A stretch of 64,000 nt of DNA from Adiantum capillus-veneris (lineage: Eukaryota > Streptophyta > Polypodiopsida > Polypodiales > Pteridaceae), in assembly GCA_014529385.2 (NCBI GenBank), contig CM043953.1, forward strand, positions 72,815,872 to 72,879,871. Reading direction: 5' to 3'. A model generated the notes under the pieces. That model was not told the DNA's origin. It saw only the letters and a program-made list of their open reading frames with translations, and did no database searches. Made by a program: the position numbers and the translations under genes. This document shows positions 46,341 through 56,655 of the stretch, piece by piece; within the stretch, counting starts at the first letter, position 1, and every line of letters begins with the position of its first letter.

Positions 46341-46595
46341 GTAAGAATGGTAGTCTCTCAAATTTTAGCCTTTGTGTTTGTTTCAAGACCAATGTTTTTT
46401 GCAGTCAATCTAGCAAGGGCCTCGACAGTGCACAGAGTTTTTTTTTCTTTTTTTCTTTTTTTTTTTCATGAGGAGGAGAGGGAGGGGGGGGGGGATGGGG
46501 GTGTTCCAAGGACATGGTTGTCAATATGTTGAATTTTACTGGTGTTAATTTTTGTTAATGTGGAGGAAGTAATGTATTGGCATATTGACCTTTAG

Positions 46596-46776
46596 GAGCG
46601 TTGTGTCGATGGAGGACTATGTGTCACAGCTCAAAGATATTGATCCACTCGCCAAGTACAAGCATTGGTCAAGCACCACACATCTTGAGAAGGTTTCTAA
46701 TTGTTCGCCATGTACGAAAGCCGTGGATGCAGTGTTTGTTGTGAGTGATCCAGTTGATTGGGGAAGAGACATTCAG
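46596..46776 (+). CDS. HDHD5: HDHD5-like exon 6
   Basis: This is one of the two longest exons. It encodes the cap-domain stretch from SVVSMEDYVSQL to FVVSDPVDWGRDIQ. The last motif is strongly conserved in plant homologues. The acceptor is TTTAG and the donor is GTTCAATT, a weak but permissible site. It ends in phase 0. Confidence 0.92.
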
Positions 46777-47776
46777 GTTCAATTTTTATGGTTTTTGATC
46801 AACCTTTTTTTTCATTTGTTACGTTTATTTATCATTTCTATTTTTTATGTTGACTCGCCTCACCATTTTGTGTTACTAAAAAAAAAAAAAGCCAGGCCTT
46901 GATTCAAAATCCTAGAGAAACGATGTCTGAGATATGTTTTTGCTCTCACTACATCTTTCATCATGTCTGCCTAGATACTACTGTTTTCCAATTCAGTCCA
47001 AACGAATGTGCATTTCAACTTTAATCAGATGTGTATAAAGTCTAAGCTAGTAAGCTTCCATTGGAAACAAGGTAGTGGTTCAGTGGATGGAGTCTAAATG
47101 TTCGAGTTTTGCCTCTTGTTTGCATCAAACAAAAGACACAAGCAAGCCTGTCTGCTGTGGGGCTGAAGAAATGGAAGATGCTCACAAGCAATTCCTGTAT
47201 TGAATCGGTTTTTTTGCTTGCAATCAGTCCAAGGTTTTGAAAAATGAGATGCTTAGTAAGAGTAGTCAAATTTTGTATAATATAATTGCAAACACCCATT
47301 TTGGAGTCTCATAAGATGTTCACCATAGTGATAAAACAAAATTGGAGAAGACGTTGAAGAGTCATTTTGGAACTAGACCAATCAAGAAATAATGAAGCTG
47401 TTTCAACATTAACGTATAGTACTTAAAGCTCATGAGTCAAAGCTTCTTTCAGGTTTCCACCTAAAGCTACCAAGATGCTTCCAAACAATTCTACAAAAGA
47501 CTAGCATTGTGAAATTATGTGTTACCATGTTGCTAATTTAAATTATTTGACTAGAATTCTTGTGTTCCATCCAATCCCTGTGTTCCATGTTAGATCGCAT
47601 CCAATGGTCACTAGGTCGTCAGTGATGTGAGCCCTAGAGCTATTCTCTTGGAATTCATTTTGGATGCATGCATTCTAGTATTGATCTGGATTCCAGCATT
47701 TCTTTCTCTTGTGCTCCAAAGTGCTCTTAACACTAAGCATTATTAGAATTTGTAACTATGGCTTCCTTTTCATCAG
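46777..47776 (+). other. Intron 6
   Basis: An AT-rich intron of 1000 nt without recognisable inserts. Confidence 0.7.
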
Positions 47777-47872
47777 GTGCTTTGTGATGTGCTGCGATCA
47801 GGCGGTTGTCCAGGAAGGAGATATGGTGACCAGCCCCCACTCTATTTTGCAGCTGATGACTTTGAATACCAG
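47777..47872 (+). CDS. HDHD5: HDHD5-like exon 7
   Basis: The exon encodes VLCDVLRSGGCPGRR followed by PPLYFAADDFEYQ. The LCDxLRxGG and YxAxDDxxYQ motifs are family signatures. The acceptor is ATCAG and the donor is GTATTTG. It ends in phase 0. Confidence 0.92.
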
Positions 47873-47949
47873 GTATTTGTTTCACGAATCTGTTAACACC
47901 CTGTTTATTTGCATCTGACCTGTTTGGGCCGTTTTCTTGGCGAAGGCAG

Positions 47950-48017
47950 GCAGCATTTTCAGTTGAGCGGCTGGGCATGGGAGCATTTCGAATTGCGCTG
48001 GAAAGCATATTTAATAG
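47950..48017 (+). CDS. HDHD5: HDHD5-like exon 8, non-canonical GC donor
   Basis: The exon encodes AAFSVERLGMGAFRIALESI and FN plus two bases of an Arg codon. Protein homology requires a splice exactly at AG|GCATGC to join exon 9 in frame. Intron 8 (48018-48094, 77 nt) is therefore a GC-AG intron. Reading through instead loses the conserved NRxxxxPLxYTSFGKP join. Confidence 0.88.
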
Positions 48018-48094
48018 GCATGCAGCTGCTCCGGTTGTTTTGGTCCGCTGCATGAATATGTTGAATGACCTACTCTTGTTTGACTTTATTGCAG
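48018..48094 (+). other. Intron 8, GC-AG type
   Basis: A 77-nt intron starting GCATGCAG and ending TTGCAG. The splice is fixed by the protein reading on both sides. Confidence 0.8.
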
Positions 48095-48278
48095 AATATC
48101 AAAGATTCCTTTGGCTTATACATCATTTGGAAAGCCAGAAGTGCAAGTTTTCCGAGGTGCAGAAATTGCTTTGCTCAAAATGGCTCAGGTGATGGACCCT
48201 CAAGTAAAGCTTGCTGACTTTGAAAGAGTGTATATGATTGGCGATAATCCAAGCACAGACATACTAGGAGCAAAGCAA
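48095..48278 (+). CDS. HDHD5: HDHD5-like exon 9 (HAD motifs III and IV)
   Basis: The exon encodes ISKIPLAYTSFGKPEVQVFR through YMIGDNPSTDILGAKQ. The Lys of FGKPE is HAD motif III, and GDNPSTD is motif IV with its Mg-binding acidic residues. The acceptor is TGCAG and the donor is GTAAGCC. It ends in phase 0. Confidence 0.93.
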
Positions 48279-50541
48279 GTAAGCCCAGTCCAAAATTGAG
48301 TTGTTTTTTGCAGTGTATAAAAGCTAAGAAGTTTCAAAAGGCAAATTCTAGCCGTGTTGAGGATGGATAACAAGCCTCAGTTATTGCTCCATATGGATAA
48401 AATACATTAGCTTGGAAGCAAGGTGTCTCCTAACCCTGCGCAAGAGGAGTAGCATTGTTAGTGTAGCTGAACTCCAAAGTAATCTCTTTGTGTCTGTGTA
48501 TCTCTGGTTGGAAAAGCCCAAGACACAGCTAATCGGTGTAGTCCATTACTCTAGCAAGAGGAGCGAAACCTTCTTTGAATAAACAACGGAAGCAGCCTCA
48601 TATCTCATAATACAGTGGACATCTACATATGTAATGCTCCTGTGTCTTTTGACTCTAGGTGGCATAGCTGGCATATCCTCTGATGTGGGGGAAGTGATGT
48701 GTGTCTGCCTATTGTAGTGCTGGTGTGAGGATGTACCTAGCTGACCTATCGCACGTTGAACCCCATGTGAAAGATGCTTATCCATGTAGCTCGGCCGTAT
48801 GACGAAGCCTGCCTCAGTGGTGTGGAGAAGATAGTCTCTGTAGAAAGCCGTTTTCTCCCCTAGGTCCTCTCCAAGTGTCAACCATGTCCTCGTGTCCAGC
48901 TGTGTGAGATCTTGTTTGATAGTCCTAATCTCTCGTGGTGTCAGTGTGAACGATGGTGCATTTAGAGAGTACTGAAAAGGGGGTAGTCTATCCATAGTGA
49001 AGCCATGCATCTAAAACCAAGCTGAGATCTGTGCATACCAACATGAGGAGTCTCCTCCCATAGCAAGGTCTCGTGATGACTCTAGTGCTAATCTAGCATA
49101 TCGATGATGTGGAATCTCCCATAAGCCATGTATATAGAAAACCGATCTCGTAAGTGCCTCGACCTCAATCGGTGTGGCCCCCAACTCTGCTCTAAAAATC
49201 TCATGTGGGACTGTGGCCTTACATCTGATCGACCTAGATATCATGTCATTAGAGGTCTCTACATCACTCTCCATCCATCATAGGTCCAACCAGTCCGAGT
49301 GTGATGGTCCAAGCTAGGGTCCCAAGTCAGCACCCCATACAATAATGTGGAGGTCACCAATGTGTCAAAAAGCCATAGCTTAGTGCGGGGCTCCTGGAAT
49401 TGCACCTGTGAGCTCATCTACTCTAAGCCTTTCAACGCTGCATGACATTGTGTCGGTCTTGTTGCTGCTACCTTTCTCATGGAGAAGGACGGCCCTCTGA
49501 ACTACACTCTCAAATACATGTAGGACTCCACATACTCCACCACCTCCTGCCCATACATCAGAGCCGGTGCTGTTAAATATCATTACTTTGGTCTTGCCAA
49601 GATTTACCTGCAGGTCTTTGTCATGTACAAAGGTCCGTAATGCATCAAGGTGCTTCTGCAGCCCTGTGGTGAGTCAGCTATGAGCACAATGTCATCCGCA
49701 TATAACAATGGGGGTATCCAAGTACTTGATAGCCATACAATGCCATGATTTCCCATGTAAGGTTAGTGGGGACTGCTAAATCATATAGTTTATGCATCAA
49801 TCTCAATCTATGTGAATCCATAAAGCAAGTAGATCTGATTGCCATGCACTCTTTCCTCCTCAATAATGGCTTTGAGTGTGAGTATATGATCCAAAGTAGA
49901 GTACCCCCTCCTGAACCCTGCATGTCCCTGAGCTCTGATACCCTCTCTCTCTGCCCATCGACTAAGCTGATGCTCAAGTATAGATGCATATAACTTGGCG
50001 AGCGTATGGCCAACCATGATGGTGTGATAGTTGCTAGGTAGCATAGGATCTCGTGCCTTTAGTATGAGCACGATGGTATTAGTGCTCCAACTCTCAAGAA
50101 AGCCTTCACTCATCGCTCTATTGAACATGTCTCTTAATAGAGTCGCAAACATATATCGAGCATGAGATAGGTGCTTCGCAACCAGCTCATCATGGTCCTG
50201 TGCTCTCCCAGTATGTAATCTGTCTATGGAATCATGTACCATGCCAAGAGTGAAAAAGGTAGATGTAAGGGTGCAAGATCCTAGTGGCGGCTGTATGGGG
50301 GGCTGATGTGGAGCCGTATTTAGACTTGTAGCATACTGGCCCCATGTGTCCGAAGAGGTGATGGGTGTAGCTTCCCGTTGCTCATGAAAGAGCCTCCATG
50401 CCTCTCTGAAATCCCGACTCAAGAATAGCTAATAGATGTCCTGCTCAAGTTGCACTAGAAAGGCCCTCTTCTTCCACTTCACGATGTGTCCGAAGATAGT
50501 GTGTGACCGTCTTTGAGTAATCTCCTCAGTAGCTACCTCTC

Positions 50542-50757
50542 GTCAAGGCCGTAACGTTTCACCCTGAAACGCGGTGTTTCACCACGAAACGTTTCAGTCC
50601 AAAATTAGAGCACATTGAAACGTGAGACCGAAACGTGCGTTTAGCGACTTTGAAACTAAAACTATGGTAACTTGTTGTTAGTGAAACGGCTTGTGTTTCA
50701 CTTGGCGCCCGAAACGTTTCACCTGTCCTGACCTATTGAAACGCGTTTCATGGTGAC
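50542..50757. mobile_element. GAAACG/CGTTTC-rich short insert in LINE-B copy 4
   Basis: About 215 bases are inserted in the endonuclease-RT linker of the LINE. They hold many GAAACG and CGTTTC words, including GAAACGTTTC palindromes at both sides. There is no coding. Its right end TTTCATGGTGAC also ends the element at 6672-7141. Confidence 0.55.
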
Positions 50758-52079
50758 GCTGCTCATCATACCAACTATTTTGGGGCATAGTCCTAGTACG
50801 AGGTGTACGTCACCCAGGAGGGAGAAAAGGCTTTTGCTGCTACTGTGTGGATGGCATCTGTGAGCATACAATTCAACTCTGTAAGGGGTACATACGGGTC
50901 TGCAACTGCTAATGTTGTGTAAATCCTGGATGCATGTATCCCCTTGTGTCTCTCTAGAGAATTGATATCTGGGGTGGCCCTGTCTTCGTGTAGCCCTCTG
51001 CTGTGTAGTATACCGACAATCTAGTGAAAAAGATATGTATGCATGGTCTGCTCCCAACTCCAATATGCCTCGGCGATTTTGCTAAATCTTGTATCCATGG
51101 AAGTAGAGTGAGTGGAGCAAGTCATACTCTACTGTACCAGCATCATACCTGTGTGGGTAGCATGTAAATCCTCAAGAGAGTGGCCATCTAGGAATTCCAT
51201 TAAGTATGGCCAACTCATGTGTAGCTCCCATCTCTAGGAGATGTCTACTATATTCTTGTGTATCCCATTGCATCCTAAGAGGGTCTCTCAATGTCAAGAT
51301 CTGTTGTGTCGTGCTCTCAGAAGTCCTCCAATGATGTGTCAAAGAAAGCCACTTGGTGGCCTGCAATCCTAGCATTGAAATCCCCAACCAAAATAACATC
51401 TCCCTATCTAGAGTACTCCATGATATCCTCATCCATAGTCACATATGGTGATTGCCCTCTTGGGCATGCATATCTAGAGGTAGCAGGTGCGAAATAACAA
51501 ATGGCAAGGAAGAAGGGGCGAAGGTCCTCGTTTTGCACTCTGACCCACATGTATCGTGCATGCTTATCCCTCTGTAATACCTCTCTATATAACATAGTGT
51601 CTCCTCCTGATCCTCTACTCCCTGTAGTCGTGCATGCTCCACTTCTGAAAGCTGACTCCTGCCTATACGCTGTAACTATGGGCAAGGTCCCTTGCTGACA
51701 CTGGTGGGTCTCTATGTAAAAAATAATCTCGCGTTCTCTAAATGTCTCCTCAAAGACTCCCACGTTTAATCGTAGCGCTTCATTGCAGTCCAAACCACCA
51801 TCTGTAAATAGGTCGCATAGGTCTTGCATAATCATGAAGCCCTCTACTCTGATATGATCACCTTGCCATCCCTGTAGACTGCCCACTTTCTGGCATCCCT
51901 TGCCTCTAAAATGTGTGGCATACACTCCCTGCTTCGTGTCATCTGGGCGATGGTCAAGTCATCTTCCAACAATACCTTCTCCCCCCCTTCAACACCTGTC
52001 AATGTGATAGAAATCCTTTCTTTTCTCCAAGGAAGCAAACTTTAGGATGAGGGCTAGTTCCTTCGTTGCATCCTTCCCC

Positions 52080-52363
52080 CACTCTCTACACATCTATGTA
52101 TGGGGTCTCCTTTACTCCCATCTTTTGGCATAAGACCAATGCTTCCTCTTTGGGGCTTCCCATCTCCTTCCACCCTACTACCCGCACATGTAGTGCTCTT
52201 GCTTTCCTCCTCTTTTCGTCCTCTTCCCCACTCTTTATACATCTGTGTATGGGGTCTCCTTTACTCCCATATTGCCAATGCTTCCTCTTTGGGGCTTTTC
52301 ATCTCCTTCCACTGTACTATCCGCACATGTAGTGCTCTTGCTTTCCTCCTCTTTTCGTCCTCT
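52080..52363. repeat. Tandem duplication of about 149 bp inside LINE-B ORF1
   Basis: Copies start at 52080 and 52229, both with CATCTATGTATGGGGTCTCC-like sequence and the reverse complement of the RRM start (KARALHVR). The unit length is not a multiple of three, so it disrupts ORF1. Confidence 0.88.
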
Positions 52364-52731
52364 AGAGCGTCGTTCATATTGTTGGAGAGGATGGTATGAG
52401 AGTCTCTTGCTGCTTCCTCACCACGTCTACCCATTTCATGTTTACTCATGTTGTTTCACGTACATCCGTCCATGCTTCATTTCCCTCCTCCATGTCTGAT
52501 TTTCTGGTGTTCCCACAAACTCTCCCTCCTCCCTTGCTACCTTTTCAATATCTGTTTTGCATGTCAAAATTTCGACTTTGAGTTGATCAATGACCGCATC
52601 CTTCCCTTTGACTAAATCCTTTAGTATGGATATCTCAACGTCCCTCTCCTTGAGCATTTCCGTCCACCTACTTTCCATTTGCATCTTCCATCCATCCATT
52701 CTAGATGATAAGGTTGTGAGATTGAATAGGT

Positions 52732-53412
52732 CAATTTAGTCTGTTGGAATTCCTCCTGTGAAATGAAAACGCTCAGATCTCTTCTTTCTTCGTCTCTCAA
52801 ATTTTGTCCAATGTGGGGCTACTAAGCTGAGACTAATTACTCTCAAGAGTGTGGAAATAATTGTGTCATTAGTTTGAAGAATTTGGGCCAAGGGTACAAT
52901 GAAGGTTAATGTGCCATGCTGGCACGATGCACCAAACTCTTTAACCTCTACAATTTCTTAAACTAAGAAACTTTACGAAACGTTTCAAACGTTTTGAAAC
53001 TTCTCTTGGGACGTTTTAAAGGCTAATGCTTTCTACTAGATCCCAAAGCACGTATTTGATATGTATAATACCTTGGTTCAAATTTTGAATTTCAAATTGT
53101 CTTTTCGCTCTCTCTTAGTCTTTCACAATGGGGTTGTGTGCTGCTGGGTAGTATGTGTAAGCTCTGCACTTACATGTTTATGGTTTGTGGCAAAACTTCT
53201 CTGGTGATGTTTCATAGTCTAGCGAAACCGTTTCAAAACTTTTGAAACTCTTTTCATACAAAACCTTTTGATACTTCATGGCTACTATGTGTGTCCAGAT
53301 ATTTGTATAAGCTATGTGTTTCCATTCATATCTCTGTTCAGAAAGGTAAGAGCATGGTTCTGTTTTGTCAACTACCAAATGTTTTACAGAAGTGTTATGA
53401 TTTGTTTTGTAG
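52732..53412 (+). other. Rest of intron 9
   Basis: Contains short GAAACGTTTC-like words at 52976-53010 and 53223-53250, similar to the insert at 50542. No gene was recognised. Confidence 0.5.
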
Positions 53413-53496
53413 GCTGGGGCACCCTGGTTCAGCATTCTCACAAGGACTGGCTGTTTCAAAGGACAGGATAATGATGGGCGTTATCCAGCAGATCTG
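53413..53496 (+). CDS. HDHD5: HDHD5-like exon 10
   Basis: The exon encodes AGAPWFSILTRTGCFKGQDN followed by DGRYPADL. It continues motif IV (AKQ-AGxPWFSILTRTGVF in relatives). The acceptor is TGTAG and the donor is GTATGCTG. It is separated from exon 9 by a LINE-B insertion. Confidence 0.92.
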
Positions 53497-53558
53497 GTAT
53501 GCTGTCTCTTCAGTGGTACAATATTGTTTTTTGCAATGCACAACTGTGTTGTCTGGGT

Positions 53559-53744
53559 CTCTGTGATCATGTGTAAATGGAAACAAGTTGTAAAAAAATT
53601 GTGAGCAATTACTTTACATGTGGTAAAGATTATAGATGCTTATATATGTCTGAGATCTCTATGATCATGTGTAAATGGAAACAAGTTGGAAAAGAATTGT
53701 GAGCAATTACTTTACATGTGGTAAAGATCATAGATGCTTATATT
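53559..53744. repeat. Two-copy tandem repeat, 98-bp period, in intron 10
   Basis: Copies start at 53559 and 53657 and share TGATCATGTGTAAATGGAAA and TTTACATGTGGTAAAGAT with few differences. Confidence 0.92.
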
Positions 53745-54189
53745 GTTTGGGAATGGGTTAAGAATGCCGTTAAACAGAAAGTACATAATTCCTTGATAGC
53801 CTATCATTTGTTTATATTTGTATTGAATTTTATACGCGTCAGGATCCTTTTGGTTCTACCTTCTTTTGGATACTACACGGAGAAAAATGACAATCTGGCA
53901 AACCAAGCTTTGAGGTTACAGAATTAGGTTGAAAATTGCATTAAAAGTTGAGAGCCTTGGTTGTTTATGTAAAAAATGAATTGTCATACCTTATACAAGA
54001 TAATGGTTGAATTTGCACCTGATACATGGGTCATTGCATGAGATGCACATTTCTAACACACCTCTCATAATCACATAGTGAGAGTATTTATGTTGGCGAA
54101 GTTGAAGCAGCTGTTACCATAGACATCCAAGCACCACGCATATGGAATCCACCATGGAGAACGCATATTAACCTTGTAGTTAAAGTATT

Positions 54190-54480
54190 TGTCTCCTTGA
54201 ACACCGAGGGGCTAGATTTTGTCAACTAAGCAGCTGAGATCTCGATTACCAATCTTTGATCTGTTAAAGGTTCACCCTAAGATGGTTTTTTATACAAAAG
54301 GCATATAATGCATTGAAATGGTCTTGTAATCCCTTGGGCGAGTCTGATTAAGTACAATCGCATCGACATATAACAATGTTAGTACCAACAACTAAGCTAA
54401 AGTAGCTTCCATCTGTCCTCTCTCAATATGCTTTGAGACTGTGATCAGAGACACAGCCATTATGGTACCTTCCCTTGGTG
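54190..54480 (-). pseudogene. Very old LINE-B-like RT remnant
   Basis: Minus-strand reading with frame changes gives LLYVDAIVL, then SDSPKGLQDHFNALYAF and NHLRVNL. These align with LLYADDIVF, SDSPEGMQRRLHALHSF and SGLSVNL of LINE-B. The catalytic Asp pair is changed to DA. Confidence 0.5.
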
Positions 54481-54904
54481 TTTGTCATTTGCCTTCTTTA
54501 GACACATTGTTAGTATCGCTTCGCAGGAGCCGTGCTTCCTATTTTTAGGTATCACATACAGAGCTTATGGGTTGGATGCAAATTATATTACAGGCATAGT
54601 AGAAGGGATTTCTTGTCCCTTGGAGTATATGAGATTTGTTAGTACGAGCCATATTTCTTCCAGTGTGATAGCAGATTCAGCCTATCCAATTTTGGATATG
54701 GTATCCCAGTGGTTTACCTTGGAGAGTGCCCTAGACGATGTGGTTTATGGGATTGCATTGCTAGGAAGCCGCAGATTTTGGTAGATTTATGCAGTGCTAT
54801 CTCGGACTCTTTTCTCTTCCGTCCCTTTTTAGACCTGTTTGCATGCATTATTTCTCCTTGTAATGATCCTAAGGTTTTCCCCTTGCTTGGTATTTTTCAT
54901 GATG

Positions 54905-56050
54905 GCATGCTGTCCTAGCATTTAAGTCACCGAGTAGGATGACATCTCCATCCCTCAAGAACTCCCAAAAATCTTCATCTAGTATGATGTATGGTGGCTG
55001 CCCATAGGCGAAGCATAATGAGATGTGCTAGGAGGGAAGTAACAGATGGCAATGTAGAGAGATCTGCCCTCCTCCGCTCTAACTCTGACCCACATATAGC
55101 GGGCACTCTCATCTCTGCAAAACACCTAGATGATAGGGTGTTACACCTCCCTAAATAACATTGCTACTCCTCTTGATCCTTCTGCTATTGTGCTCATTAT
55201 GAGCCACTTGTCTACATGCGCTCTCCCATTTGTATCGACTCACCCTGGGGAGTGTGCTCTCTAGGCTCGAATGCGTATCTGGATAGACAATGATGTCCCT
55301 TCTTTGAAGAATCCGCGAATGCTTCGACATGCAATCGTAACAAGCCATTACAATTCCCGACCACAAGCGTTAGGTTGGTCCCATAGGTCTCACACAGTCA
55401 TGTGGTGTGTCTGTCAAGTACTACCACTTTGTCTCCTATAGAGGAGGTGAGTTTTCCCTTCTCTTTAGCAGCCATGATCTCGGGTATGCATCCTTTCATG
55501 TGCGCTAGTTGGGACACAGTAAGATTATCTCTCAAGAAAATCCTTGTTTGTTTTAGTGTAGGCCTTTTTCTTAGCAAGTCCTTCCTCTCTTCCATGGTAG
55601 CGAAACGAATGATTAGAGCATGTTCCTTGGAGTTTCCCGATCACCTCCTCTTTTCTTGCCCACTCTCCATACTCCAATGTGTTTTGGCTCCATGACTCCC
55701 ATACATGCATAGAGGCCTTTCACTTCCTCTTCCACGTTGTTGGTGTGCCTGACACCCGTGACTCATTCATGTAGAGCGTGTTTCATTTTGATGATGGAGG
55801 TGGGAGTGGTGGTTTCATGTTTACCTTTTTGGGCCACTTGGATCCATTGATGCACTTCTTCTACTTGCTTCTTGGTGCTAGTGAGCACTTCTACCCATGA
55901 AGAGGTCTCACGTGCCTTCCTCTCCTCCTCCGCTTGGATGGTGAGCACTTGCACCCTTAACATTATTCAGCTCTTCAGCGGATGGCCGAATTTCTACTTC
56001 TTCAAGCTTGGTCCAGGAGTGCAGGTTCTCCAACTCTTCCTTTAGTTTTT
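54905..56050 (-). mobile_element. LINE-B copy 5: ORF1 end and endonuclease start
   Basis: Minus strand: ORF1 coil and linker (TSSWVEVLTSTKKQVEEVHQ near 55890-55840), RKRPTLKQTRIFLRDNLTVS near 55565-55510, then endonuclease up to LGDLNAR near 54925. It breaks off there. The frame is damaged. Confidence 0.75.
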
Positions 56051-56655
56051 CGATTTCAAAAGGCCAAAATGACCTATGAGGCCAATCTGTTACAAACTAG
56101 TGAATCTGATACCATGTCTGGCTACAAAAAAGAGATACTACCTAGAAGTGCTACTAGCTGGAAATGTGTGAGGTATGTGTGACCACTGATATAATGGGTG
56201 TCCAATACAAGATGGTGATATAAAGGGTGATGAATCCATCCTCATATGTACTCTAGATGTCGATAAAGTATGGCTCGAATCCTCTATTGTAGAGTGTAGT
56301 CTCCGTCGGTGCTGTGAAGCTCCTCTCCTCAGTCGTGGGCATCTCGATCTCCCTAGCTCCAATGCTTGGTCAATGAGAGTACCAGGGGTGTGCCACGCCG
56401 GTGTGGTGTTAAACACCATAACCTTTGTTTTACCAAGGTTTACAGACAATCCGCTATCTTCCGCAAAGCTATGTAATGCATGCAAACGTCGTTGCATACC
56501 CTCCGGTGAGTCAGATATCAACTCAATATCATCAACATATAACAACAATGGAATCCATGTCCCTACCAGTTGGGCACCTCTATCACCCTCTCTGTCAATG
56601 TAATCAAAAACCTCATCTATATGCATACCAAATAGAGTAGGAGACAATGGACAAC
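56051..56655 (-). mobile_element. LINE-B copy 6: RT fragment joined to the 3' tail
   Basis: Minus strand begins at (GC)PLSPTLFGMHIDEVFDYI, continues through LLYVDDIELISDSPEGMQRR to FNTTPAW, then jumps to GTLIDQALELGRSRC in the C-terminal tail. The joint removes most of the C-terminal half. The 3' end is joined to copy 5. Confidence 0.75.

Larger units (their letters stand above)
48440..52731 (-). mobile_element. LINE-B copy 4 in intron 9, minus strand
   Basis: Minus-strand order: ORF1 coiled-coil (MLKERDVEISILKDLVKGKD near 52650), RRM and C-terminal part (to about 51850), endonuclease (51930-51170), RT start (50422-49808, with AGFRRGYSTLDHILTLKAII), a broken RT palm, a YADD-region remnant near 49690, and the C-terminus to about 48550. 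RT motif A and the GCPLSPT region are missing. No (CT)n tail is present, so the 3' end is truncated. Confidence 0.82.

Noticed and set aside
47977-48192. A 71-residue continuous frame through exon 8, intron 8 and exon 9
   Set aside because: It loses the conserved FNR...PLAYTSFGKP join and motif III, so it reflects intron retention, not a separate gene.
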